From contig JADKCG010000001.1 of NCBI GenBank assembly GCA_016714745.1, positions 124,001 through 188,000 on the forward strand: DNA of 64,000 bases, given 5' to 3'. The notes beneath the pieces were generated by a model. That model worked only from the letters and a program-made list of their open reading frames with translations. It had not been told where the DNA came from and did no database searches. Below are positions 57,376 through 64,000 of this stretch, piece after piece. Each line of letters begins with the position of its first letter. Position 1 is the stretch's first letter. Origin of the DNA: Elusimicrobiota bacterium. Lineage in GTDB: Bacteria; Elusimicrobiota; Elusimicrobia; FEN-1173. Position numbers and translations under genes: made by a program.

Positions 57376-58089
57376 ATGAAAAAAAACGACAAAACAAATC
57401 CTTTATTTTTTTGGACGTCCACCGGCAAGAAAGTGCTGATGGGCGGGTCCGGGTTGGCCTTGGTCGGTTTTGTCGTCGGCCATCTCGTCGGTAACTTGCA
57501 AATGTTTTTGGGGCCGGAAGCGGTGAACCGCTACGCGGCCTTTCTAAAAAGCACGGGGGAACTCCTCTGGGTGGTGCGGGGGGGATTGGTGGCCATGGTC
57601 GCGATCCATATCGCCACGGCCGTTTCTCTCAGCCGTGAGAACGCGGCCGCTCGGCCCGTGGGGTATGCCGTTAAAAGTTATAAAGAGGCGACGTACGCTT
57701 CCCGCACCATGGTCTACTCCGGCCTCGTCATTTTTGCCTTCGTGGTTTACCACCTTTGTCACTTTACCTTGCTCGTCACCCATCCCGAATACCGTCATTT
57801 GGTGGACGCCCAGGGCCGCCATGACGTTTACTCCATGGTGGTTTTGGGCTTTATGCGTCCGGGGATCAGCGTCTGGTATACGGTGAGCGTGTTATTGCTG
57901 GGGATGCACCTCTCCCATGGGTTGTACAGCATGTTCCAGTCCCTTGGACTTCAGTCGGAAACGCTTCGCCGACGGGTTCGACCGGCGGCCGTCGCGGTGG
58001 GGGGGCTCCTCTTTTTAGGTTTTGCTTCCATCCCGGCGGGAGTGCTGTTGGGGTTGATCCGGTTACCGGCGGGAGGGGGACTTCCATGA
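57376..58089 (+). CDS. sdhC: Succinate dehydrogenase/fumarate reductase cytochrome b subunit (b558 type)
   Basis: A 237-residue membrane anchor with five helices: VLMGGSGLALVGFVVGHLVG, LVAMVAIHIATAVSL, TMVYSGLVIFAFVVYHLCHF, VWYTVSVLLLGMHLSHGLY and AVAVGGLLFLGFASIPAGVL. His residues in GHLVGN, AIHIAT, YHLCHF and MHLSHG are likely heme ligands. Single-subunit anchors of this type bind two hemes and use menaquinone. In-frame ATGs at 57343 and 57376 are both possible and neither has a ribosome site. It overlaps sdhA by 4 bp. Confidence 0.88.
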   Translation: MKKNDKTNPLFFWTSTGKKVLMGGSGLALVGFVVGHLVGNLQMFLGPEAVNRYAAFLKSTGELLWVVRGGLVAMVAIHIATAVSLSRENAAARPVGYAVKSYKEATYASRTMVYSGLVIFAFVVYHLCHFTLLVTHPEYRHLVDAQGRHDVYSMVVLGFMRPGISVWYTVSVLLLGMHLSHGLYSMFQSLGLQSETLRRRVRPAAVAVGGLLFLGFASIPAGVLLGLIRLPAGGGLP

Positions 58090-59998
58090 TTTTGGATTCC
58101 AAAATTCCAGCCGGGCCGATCGCGGAGAAGTGGGACAAACATAAATTTGACATGAAACTCGTCAATCCGGCCAACAAGCGGCGCTACAGCGTCATTGTGG
58201 TGGGATCCGGTTTGGCCGGCGCTTCAGCGGCCGCTTCTTTGGCCGAGCTGGGCTACAACGTAAAATGTTTCTGTTATCAGGACAGTCCCCGCCGGGCCCA
58301 CTCCATCGCCGCCCAGGGGGGCATCAACGCCGCCAAAAACTATCAGAACGACGGCGATAGCGTTTATCGGCTTTTCTACGACACCGTCAAGGGCGGCGAT
58401 TTTCGGGCCCGCGAGGCCAATGTGTACCGGCTCGCCCAGGTCAGCGCCAACGTGATCGACCAGTGCGTCGCTCAGGGCGTTCCTTTCGCGCGGGAGTATG
58501 GGGGCTTCTTTCCAACCGCTCTTTCGGCGGCGCCTTGGTTTCCCGCACCTTCTACGCCAGAGGACAGACCGGTCAACAATTGCTCCTGGGCGCCTACCAG
58601 GCCCTGTCCCGCCAGATTGGGCTGGGAACGGTGCAAATGTTTTCCCGAACCGAAATGCTTGACCTGGTGGTGATCAACGGGCAGGCCCGCGGCATCGTCG
58701 TGCGGAACCTCGTCACGGGGGCCATCGAATCCCACGCCGCCGACGCTGTCGTGCTGGGGACCGGCGGGTACTCGAACGTTTTCTTTCTGTCCACCAACGC
58801 CAAAAACTGCAACACCACCGCGATCTGGCGCGCCCACAAAAAGGGCGCCTACTTGGCCAACCCTTGCTACACCCAAATTCATCCCACCTGCATTCCCCAG
58901 TCGGGCGACCATCAGTCCAAACTGACGCTGATGTCGGAATCCTTGCGGAACGACGGGCGCGTCTGGGTGCCCAAGGCCGCCGACGATAAAAGGGCTCCCG
59001 GGGATATACCTGAAAGCGAGCGGGACTATTATCTCGAGCGGCTCTACCCCACCTATGGCAACTTGGCTCCGCGTGACATTTCCTCCCGCGCCGCCAAGCG
59101 CGTGTGCGACGAAGGGCGTGGCGTAGGCCCGGGCGGCCGAGGGGTCTACCTGGATTTTGCTGATTCGCTGAAACGCCTGGGAGAGGGCGTGGTTCGGGAA
59201 CGTTACGGCAACTTGTTCGATATGTACGAGCGCATCACCGGTGAAAATCCCTACCAAGCGCCCATGCGCATTTATCCGGCGGTCCATTACACCATGGGGG
59301 GCCTCTGGGTGGATTACAACCTCATGAGCAATCTGCCGGGCCTGCACGTCATCGGCGAGGCCAATTTCTCCGACCACGGCGCCAATCGTTTGGGCGCCAG
59401 CGCATTGATGCAGGGGTTGGCGGACGGCTACTTCGTCCTCCCATACACCATCGGCCATTATTTCGCCTCCGTCAAACGGGACCCGGTCACGACGGACCAT
59501 CCCGAGTTCAAGAAAGCCGAAGAATCGATCCGGACCCAGACGAACCGCTTGCTCGCTGTCCAAGGCAAACGAACCGTGCTCTCCTTTCATCGCGAACTCG
59601 GCAAAATCATGTGGGACGAGTGCGGAATGGCGCGCACGGAGGCCAGCCTGAAAAACGCGCTTCAACGGATTCCCGCCCTGCGTGAAGAGTTTTGGAAAAA
59701 TGTTCGGGTCACCGGTCAGAGCGAGGATTTCAATCAGGCCTTGGAGCAAGCCGGGCGGGTGGCCGATTACTTGGAATTTTCCGAACTGCTGTGCGCCGAC
59801 GCGTTGCACCGGAAGGAATCGTGCGGCGGGCATTTCCGAGAGGAGTATCAGACCGAAGAAGGGGAAGCCCAACGCGATGATGCGAATTTCGCCTACGTGG
59901 CCGCCTGGGAACACAAAGGGGTGGGCCGGCCCGCCGAACTCCACAAAGAGCCCCTCGTCTTTGAAAACGTCCATCTTCAGCAGAGGAGCTACAAATGA
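58086..59998 (+). CDS. sdhA: Succinate dehydrogenase/fumarate reductase flavoprotein subunit (frame broken once)
   Basis: The FAD subunit interconverts succinate and fumarate. After restoring one G to the run 58500-58504 it has 637 residues. Motifs: VIVVGSGLAGASAAASLAEL, the FAD-histidine loop AHSIAAQGGINAAKNYQND, the substrate site IHPTCIPQSGDHQSKLTLMS, RDISSRAAKRVCDEGRG, and YTMGGLWVDYNLMSNLPGLH with GEANFSDHGANRLGA. The HPTCIP and QSKLTLMSE versions are those of the Bacteroidota/epsilon/delta-type enzymes with a b558 anchor. Direction of action in vivo is not decided by sequence. It overlaps sdhB by 4 bp. Confidence 0.94.
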
Positions 59999-60735
59999 AT
60001 CTGACCCTGCGCGTCTGGCGTCAGAAAAACCCTTCGGAACCCGGCCGTCTGGTGGATTATCCGGCCGCCGACATCAGCCCGGACATGTCCTTTTTGGAAA
60101 TGCTGGACGTCGTCAATGAGGGTCTCATTCAGCAGGGGCAGGAGCCCATCGCCTTTGATTCCGATTGCCGCGAGGGAATCTGCGGTTCCTGTTCCCTGGT
60201 GATTAACGGAGTCCCCCACGGGGGCCATCAAGCGACGGCGACCTGCCAGCTCCACATGCGGAAATTTCACGAAGGCCAAATCATCACCATCGAGCCCTGG
60301 CGCGCCAAAGCATTCCCCGTGGTGAAAGATTGCGTCTGCGACCGAACCTCCTTCGATCGGGTCATTCAGGCCGGAGGATTCGTATCCGTGGGGACCGGGG
60401 GCACTCCGGACGCCAACGCGATCCCCATTTCCAAGAAATCGTCGGACCGGGCCATGGACGCGGCTCAATGCATCGGTTGCGGGGCCTGCGTGGCGGCTTG
60501 CCGGAACGCTTCCGCCATGCTGTTCGTGGCCGCCAAGGTTTCGCAATTCGCCCAACTGCCCCAGGGGAAAATCGAAGCCAGGGAACGGGTCAAGGAAATG
60601 GTGGCCCAAATGGATTCCGAAGGGTTTGGCAATTGCAGTAACCAGTCCGAATGCCAAGCCGTCTGCCCCAAAGAAATCTCCGTCGATTTCATCGCCCAAT
60701 TAAACCGAGAATACCTCAAAACCGCCCTCCAGTAG
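59995..60735 (+). CDS. sdhB: Succinate dehydrogenase/fumarate reductase iron-sulfur subunit
   Basis: A 246-residue subunit with the [2Fe-2S] motif DCREGICGSCSLVINGV and a later Cys in TATCQLH. The [4Fe-4S] and [3Fe-4S] ligands sit in CIGCGACVAACRNAS and NCSNQSECQAVCPKEI. It passes electrons between SdhA and the cytochrome b anchor. The sdhCAB order and overlaps show an operon. Confidence 0.95.
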   Translation: MNLTLRVWRQKNPSEPGRLVDYPAADISPDMSFLEMLDVVNEGLIQQGQEPIAFDSDCREGICGSCSLVINGVPHGGHQATATCQLHMRKFHEGQIITIEPWRAKAFPVVKDCVCDRTSFDRVIQAGGFVSVGTGGTPDANAIPISKKSSDRAMDAAQCIGCGACVAACRNASAMLFVAAKVSQFAQLPQGKIEARERVKEMVAQMDSEGFGNCSNQSECQAVCPKEISVDFIAQLNREYLKTALQ

Positions 60736-60851
60736 TTAGAGGGCACGTTGTCAACCCATTAACCAAACCGGGATTCCCTGGTTGGCCAGAAAAACCCAGA
60801 GCAACATATTTCGGGCGAGCCGGAAACAAATAGTACAGAGAAGAATTCACT

Positions 60852-60956
60852 GGCAAATCCCCCCTGCCCCCCTTTCAAAAGGGGGGAAAAAACCCGGGTT
60901 CAATGGGGCCCCCTTTGGTCCCCCCTTTGAAAAAAAGGGGTGCGGGGGGATTTGCC
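60852..60956. repeat. MITE-like palindrome with GGCAAATCCCCCC ends
   Basis: A 105-bp element with exact 13-bp inverted ends (GGCAAATCCCCCC at 60852-60864 and GGGGGGATTTGCC at 60944-60956) and an inner CCCCCCTTTCAAAAGGGGGG hairpin. This resembles the widespread repeat whose translation reads IPPxPPLxKGG. The rest of the 360-bp gap from sdhB to the Fur-family gene holds only the regulator's own box. Confidence 0.88.
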
Positions 60957-61068
60957 GTTCCCAGCGCAATGCCCCCAGGCTGGAATCGCCATCAAAAACT
61001 GAAAATAATGCATGCTCAGTCGGGTGCGCCAGGCGGCTAAAGAGACCCCACACAAGAACCTTGCATTA

Positions 61069-61084
61069 TTGATAATCATTTGCA
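61069..61084 (+). promoter_or_regulatory. Fur/Zur-type operator before the regulator gene
   Basis: TTGATAATCATTTGCA contains TAATCATT, close to the TAATNATTA core of Fur-family operators. It lies 12 bp before the start of the Fur-family gene, suggesting self-control. TTGCA and TGCAA flank it as outer arms. Confidence 0.6.
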
Positions 61085-61095
61085 ACAATAACCCC

Positions 61096-61518
61096 ATGGG
61101 GAACATTGCGAACGATCTGAGGTCGGCCCTGGCGCAGGACGGCAAGCGATGGACGGGAGTGAGGGAAACGGTGCTCTCGGTGTTAGAAAAAAGCGCGTTG
61201 CCGATTTCGGCCAAAGACATTTTTAAACAGGTGCGCTCGAGCGGGGTGAATTTGGCTTCGATCTATCGAACGACCGAAATGCTGGCTGATCGGGGAATCG
61301 CCATGCAGGTGGAATCCCGAGACGGCGTCCGCCGATATGAATTGTCTGACCGCTATCGGCCGCACCATCACCACGTGGTCTGCCGGGACTGCGGGGAAAC
61401 GCGGGACGTGTCCGGTTGCGGGGTCAAAGGGTTGGAAGAGAGAGCCGCGCGTTCGACTGGATTTAAAATTTTGGCGCACCAGTTGAGCTTGACCGGGCTC
61501 TGCCCCCGGTGTTCTTGA
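61096..61518 (+). CDS. Fur-family metalloregulator, probably Zur
   Basis: A 140-residue winged-helix repressor. DNA-binding part: RWTGVRETVLSVLEKSALPI, ISAKDIFKQV and ASIYRTTEMLADRGIAMQV. Metal part: HHHHVVCRDCGETRDV and the C-terminal GLCPRC, the two CxxC structural zinc pairs. Zinc sensing is inferred because znuA/znuB pieces and a COG0523 GTPase follow and the same operator motif stands before znuA. ATG 61096 is used because the family part starts there; no ribosome site is evident. Confidence 0.85.
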   Translation: MGNIANDLRSALAQDGKRWTGVRETVLSVLEKSALPISAKDIFKQVRSSGVNLASIYRTTEMLADRGIAMQVESRDGVRRYELSDRYRPHHHHVVCRDCGETRDVSGCGVKGLEERAARSTGFKILAHQLSLTGLCPRCS

Positions 61519-61539
61519 AGCATTTTTTTAAACTCGTAA

Positions 61540-61555
61540 TGCAAACAATTATCAA
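61540..61555 (-). promoter_or_regulatory. Second Fur/Zur-type operator, before znuA
   Basis: TGCAAACAATTATCAA on the plus strand; reversed it reads TTGATAATTGTTTGCA, matching the box at 61069-61084 at 14 of 16 positions. It lies 20-35 bp before the znuA start. Confidence 0.6.
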
Positions 61556-61574
61556 TAAAATTCGGAGATCCACA

Positions 61575-62045
61575 ATGGTTTCGATGTTTCTGCGCTTTTT
61601 CAAGAACCGTTTCATTGACAAGAGTCTTTTTTTCGTTGCGAGGAGAGAGGGGACCTTTTTCTTCTGTTTGATCTTTGGTGTTGGCGTGGGGTTGGGCACG
61701 TCCATGAAAATGAATCCTCCCCAAATAGGCGTCGTGGCCGCTCATAGCATCTTGGGGGATTGGGTTCGCGAAGTGGCGGGGCCGGGGGTCTCGGTGCGGG
61801 TGTTTGTCGGGCCGAGCGCTGACGCCCACACCTACCAACCGAGCCCGGACGACGTGCGTCTTTTGGCGGACGCCCAGGTTTTGGTGTTCAGCGGGGTCCA
61901 CTTTGAACCCTGGCTTCCGGACTTGATTCGATCTTCGCGGACAAAGGCCAGAATGATCGATCTCTCCAACGCGGTTTCTCTGAGACGATTGGCGGGGCCT
62001 CATGGCGAAATCGACCCGCATTATTGGAACGACGTGCGCAATGCC
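61575..62045 (+). pseudogene. znuA: Zinc ABC transporter substrate-binding protein, 5' half only
   Basis: From ATG 61575 (GGAG upstream) there are about 155 residues of a ZnuA-like binding protein: a hydrophobic leader (TFFFCLIFGVGVGLG), QIGVVAAHSILGDWVREVAG, SADAHTYQPSPDDVRLLADA with a metal-binding His, FSGVHFEPWL, and EIDPHYWNDVRNA, the conserved DPHxW motif. Right after this the sequence jumps, out of frame, to the second half of a ZnuB permease. The rest of znuA, all of znuC and the start of znuB are missing, more than a kilobase of coding sequence. Either a genomic deletion or an assembly collapse made the junction at about 62042-62058. Confidence 0.8.
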
Positions 62046-62619
62046 CAATCCGCGATCCCGGGAAGACGCGGTGGTGGCCCTGCTTTCCAACGGCATGTTC
62101 GCCTTGGGGTTGGTTTGGATGGCCCGGTTGCGATCGTTTCGAGACCTGTCCCACATGTTGTTTGGCAACATCCTGGGGGTCTCGTCATTGGACCTTTGGG
62201 TCATGGCAGGGGTGGTAACGGTTTTGGCCGCGGCCCTCCTCCTTTTCAATAAAGAATGGGAACTGGTCTCCTTTGACCCCGTTCAGGCAAAGATGATTGG
62301 ACTGCCGGTGGAACGAATGCGGTTACTGCTTCTGCTTCTCCTGGTTCTGGTGGTGGTCGCCGGAATTCAGGTGGTCGGAACGGTGTTGACCGGGGCCCTC
62401 CTGATCGCGCCGGCGTCGGCTTCGTTGTTGGTGTGCCGCCGTCTTTCACGGGTCATGATCCTGTCCTGCGCGGTCGGCGCTCTCGCAGGGATTTTGGGGC
62501 TATTGGCGTCCTATCTTTGGTCCCTGCCGTCCGGGGCGACCATTGTTTTGTTCGGCACGGCGTTTTACGTCATGGCCTGGGGGATTCATATTTTCATGAA
62601 AAGAAGGAGACTCTTGTGA
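62046..62619 (+). pseudogene. znuB: Zinc ABC transporter permease, 3' half only
   Basis: From about SREDAVVALLSNGMFALGLV onward the sequence is the C-terminal 190 residues of a ZnuB/ABC-3 permease, with helices LDLWVMAGVVTVLAAALLLF, LLLLLLLVLVVVAGIQVVG, TGALLIAPASASLL and VGALAGILGLLASYL. SFDPVQAKMIGLPVERM is the conserved cytoplasmic loop. It lies in another frame than the znuA part, so no transporter protein is made from this arrangement. The stop overlaps the COG0523 gene (GTGA). Confidence 0.8.
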
Positions 62620-63620
62620 AAAAAAAGAGCACGAACAAAACGGAAAATAAATTCGGGGCTGTCTCCCCGGTTTATGTCCTCTGCGGGTTTTTGGGAAGCG
62701 GAAAGACAACGCTTTTGATCCGACTTCTCTCGCATTTTTTGGACCGCGGGGTGCGTCCATCGGTTTTAATGAACGAGTTTGGGGAAATCGACATTGACGG
62801 AAAATTGGTGGAGCAGGCCGGCCCGCGCGCACGCAATCTGGTTTTGGAAAAAGTGTTGGGCGGGTGTTTGTGTTGCGACGCCAAAGAGGGGTTGGAAGAG
62901 TCATTGGTGAAACTGCTCCAGCGGGCTCCCGGTCAACCGGTGGTCGTGGAAACCACCGGTCTCGCGGTCTCCGGAGCGGTCTCGGCAACCGTTGAAAAAA
63001 CATTGGCGGGCCTTCCCGTCGACGGTCCCCGCGGACGGCTGGCCCGGGTGATCGGCCTTGTGGACGCCCCGCGGTTCATCTCCTTGGCCGCCTTTTGGCC
63101 CGCGGCGCCATACCATCTGTTGGGGGCCAACGTGGTTGTCGTCAATAAAATGGATCTCTTGGCGAAGGAGGAGGAAGAAACGTTGTTCGGCGTTCTTGAA
63201 AAATCGGCTCCTTCGGCGCGGCTTCTCCCGGCCGTTCACGCGGAAGTCAATATGAATGAACTCTTGACGGGAAAAACCCGAGAGCTCCCGCCCCCGGACG
63301 ACTTTCGAGGGGATTCCACCTCCGGGTATCGGAGCGCCGGGTTCAACGTGTCGGCCCCCGTGGACCTCGCCCGCCTGCAGGCGCTTTTGGAAAGACACCG
63401 GCGATCGGTTATTCGCGCCAAGGGGTTTCTTCGTGTTCCGGGGTTTCCGGAAATGCAGGAAATCCAATGGGCCGGCGGGCTCCTGAATTTTCAGAACGCT
63501 TCGGGGCGCCAAAAATCCCAAATCGTCGTGATCGGCCGCCGAGTGCCCTGGACGGGCTTTATGGAAGGACTGGACGCCTGCGCCCTCTCGCCCCAGCCCT
63601 CTGGAAGAAAGAAGACTTGA
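62616..63620 (+). CDS. COG0523 (CobW/ZigA-like) GTPase metallochaperone
   Basis: A 334-residue G3E GTPase. Walker A is CGFLGSGKTTLLIRL, the metal motif is GGCLCCD (CxCC), Walker B-like VVVETTGLA, and the base motif VVNKMDLL. A CobW C-terminal domain follows (AKGFLRVPGFPEMQEIQWAG). Zinc-related members of COG0523 are commonly under Zur control, which fits its place behind the znu remnants and a Fur-family gene. GTG 62616 has AAGGAGA six bases upstream. It would deliver zinc to client enzymes in the cytoplasm during shortage; the client is unknown. Confidence 0.88.
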   Translation: MKKKSTNKTENKFGAVSPVYVLCGFLGSGKTTLLIRLLSHFLDRGVRPSVLMNEFGEIDIDGKLVEQAGPRARNLVLEKVLGGCLCCDAKEGLEESLVKLLQRAPGQPVVVETTGLAVSGAVSATVEKTLAGLPVDGPRGRLARVIGLVDAPRFISLAAFWPAAPYHLLGANVVVVNKMDLLAKEEEETLFGVLEKSAPSARLLPAVHAEVNMNELLTGKTRELPPPDDFRGDSTSGYRSAGFNVSAPVDLARLQALLERHRRSVIRAKGFLRVPGFPEMQEIQWAGGLLNFQNASGRQKSQIVVIGRRVPWTGFMEGLDACALSPQPSGRKKT

Positions 63621-63647
63621 AATGAAGGCCCGGTTTTGTTTTATAAT
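63617..63647 (+). promoter_or_regulatory. Candidate promoter of small secreted protein gene
   Basis: TTGAAA (63617-63622) and a perfect TATAAT (63642-63647) with a 19-bp spacer, longer than ideal. The -10 ends 9 bp before the ATG, leaving almost no leader. Confidence 0.5.
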
Positions 63648-63656
63648 GAAAACGGC

Positions 63657-63908
63657 ATGAAACGCATAGCGGCGATATTGGCGGCCCTCTTGATTGGGCT
63701 CGGCCCCGTGGCCCACGTGGTTTCTCACGCGGGGGACGGGGACCACGACTGTCAGGCCTGTCAGTCGATTCGCTCCCCTTTAACGGGGGCGGCTGTTGCG
63801 CTGGCGGTTCGCGCTCACGTTTTTGCCGAGCTTGTTTTTTCGGGGGAAGTTCCCACCGATTTTGCCCTCGTTTCCGATCCTTCGCGTCCCCGCGCTCCTC
63901 CGCTTTAA
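63657..63908 (+). CDS. Small secreted His/Cys-containing protein
   Basis: An 83-residue protein with a signal peptide (IAAILAALLIGLGPVAHVVS). Directly after it comes HAGDGDHDCQACQ, a His/Asp/CxxC cluster able to bind a metal ion. The layout is like small DUF2946-type proteins, which I note as resemblance only. It follows the zinc GTPase and has its own likely promoter, so a part in metal handling is possible. The window ends 92 bp later. Confidence 0.6.
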   Translation: MKRIAAILAALLIGLGPVAHVVSHAGDGDHDCQACQSIRSPLTGAAVALAVRAHVFAELVFSGEVPTDFALVSDPSRPRAPPL

Positions 63909-63916
63909 CTTTCCTG

Positions 63917-63935
63917 GGAAGGCGTCCCGCCTTCC
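63917..63935. terminator. Hairpin after the last gene
   Basis: GGAAGGCG-TCC-CGCCTTCC, a perfect 8-bp stem followed by TTTGG, starting 8 bp after the stop codon. The T-tract is short, so termination would be weak; it may instead be a small palindromic repeat. Confidence 0.5.
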
Positions 63936-64000
63936 TTTGGCTGTCCTTGGGGGCGGCCATCCGTATTTCCCAAAAATAGAACTAACGAAGTCCTCCTTTT

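Noticed and set aside
57041..57379. 112-codon frame upstream of sdhC
   Set aside because: Composed of intergenic repeat sequence and the sdhC leader; no ribosome site or homology.
58472..59974. Antisense frame of 500 codons opposite sdhA
   Set aside because: Shadow of the conserved sdhA coding sequence; no family likeness or start site.

Overview
The window is a GC-rich, tightly packed bacterial segment of 64 kb with about 46 protein genes and no tRNA or rRNA gene that I could see. The gene set points to a Gram-negative-type anaerobe. It has a ferredoxin-dependent 2-oxoacid oxidoreductase (korAB), a membrane nrfHA nitrite reductase, a three-subunit sdh/frd complex, the long form of IspG, outer-membrane PorV/PorQ-like proteins and secreted proteins with FlgD-like C-terminal modules. 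This combination, plus the giant 51.5-55.6 kb protein (of a kind I recall from Omnitrophota and Elusimicrobiota), suggests Elusimicrobiota or a relative. That placement is inference; no ribosomal marker is present.

Layout. 1-5.7 kb (+): end of a secreted protein, a PorV-like protein and carB. 5.7-14.7 kb (-): one run of abutting genes, ispG, AI-2E-type permease, trmH/spoU methyltransferase, namZ-like, GAF-GAF-ANTAR, nadE, SDR. 14.8-15.8 kb (+): a badly frame-broken exosortase-type acyltransferase. 15.8-20.7 kb (-): CBS protein, korA, korB, zinc-ribbon CBS protein, trxB. 20.8-29.0 kb (-): nrfH, nrfA, recQ, VanX-like dipeptidase, a NADase-type glycan-binding secreted protein, VanW protein, GT-C-like membrane protein. 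29.1-33.8 kb (-): large subtilisin and a second PorV-like protein. 34.1-43.8 kb (+): proA, nadD, yqeK, LCP, two PilT ATPases, cNMP-GAF regulator, rsfS, argS, PilZ. 43.9-50.9 kb (+): biotin cluster bioB, fabG-like, KAS, bioF, bioD, bioA behind a BirA-like operator. 51.5-55.6 kb (-): giant protein. 55.9-64.0 kb (+): DUF1573 protein, cyclophilin, sdhCAB, a Fur/Zur regulator, collapsed znuA/znuB remnants, a COG0523 GTPase and a small secreted protein.

Two themes cut across the genes. First, about 17 otherwise conserved genes (nadE, ispG, trxB, korA, korB, sdhA, proA and others) are split by single-base indels, nearly all in short homopolymer runs. Undoing each one restores conserved family sequence and a length divisible by three, so consensus sequencing error is more likely than gene decay. 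Coordinates below give the repaired gene span. Second, the gaps and several gene ends carry at least eight kinds of foldback repeats. Some run into coding sequence and lengthen reading frames (PorV-like, GT-C-like, bioF, bioA). Two copies of one 160-bp family keep long terminal inverted repeats although the arm sequences differ between copies.

The most promising leads are the foldback repeat superfamily, the giant protein, the biotin cluster with its own FabG/KAS pair, the VanX/VanW/glycan-binding cell-wall run, the ANTAR protein abutting NAD synthetase, and the Zur-type box shared by the regulator and the broken znu locus.
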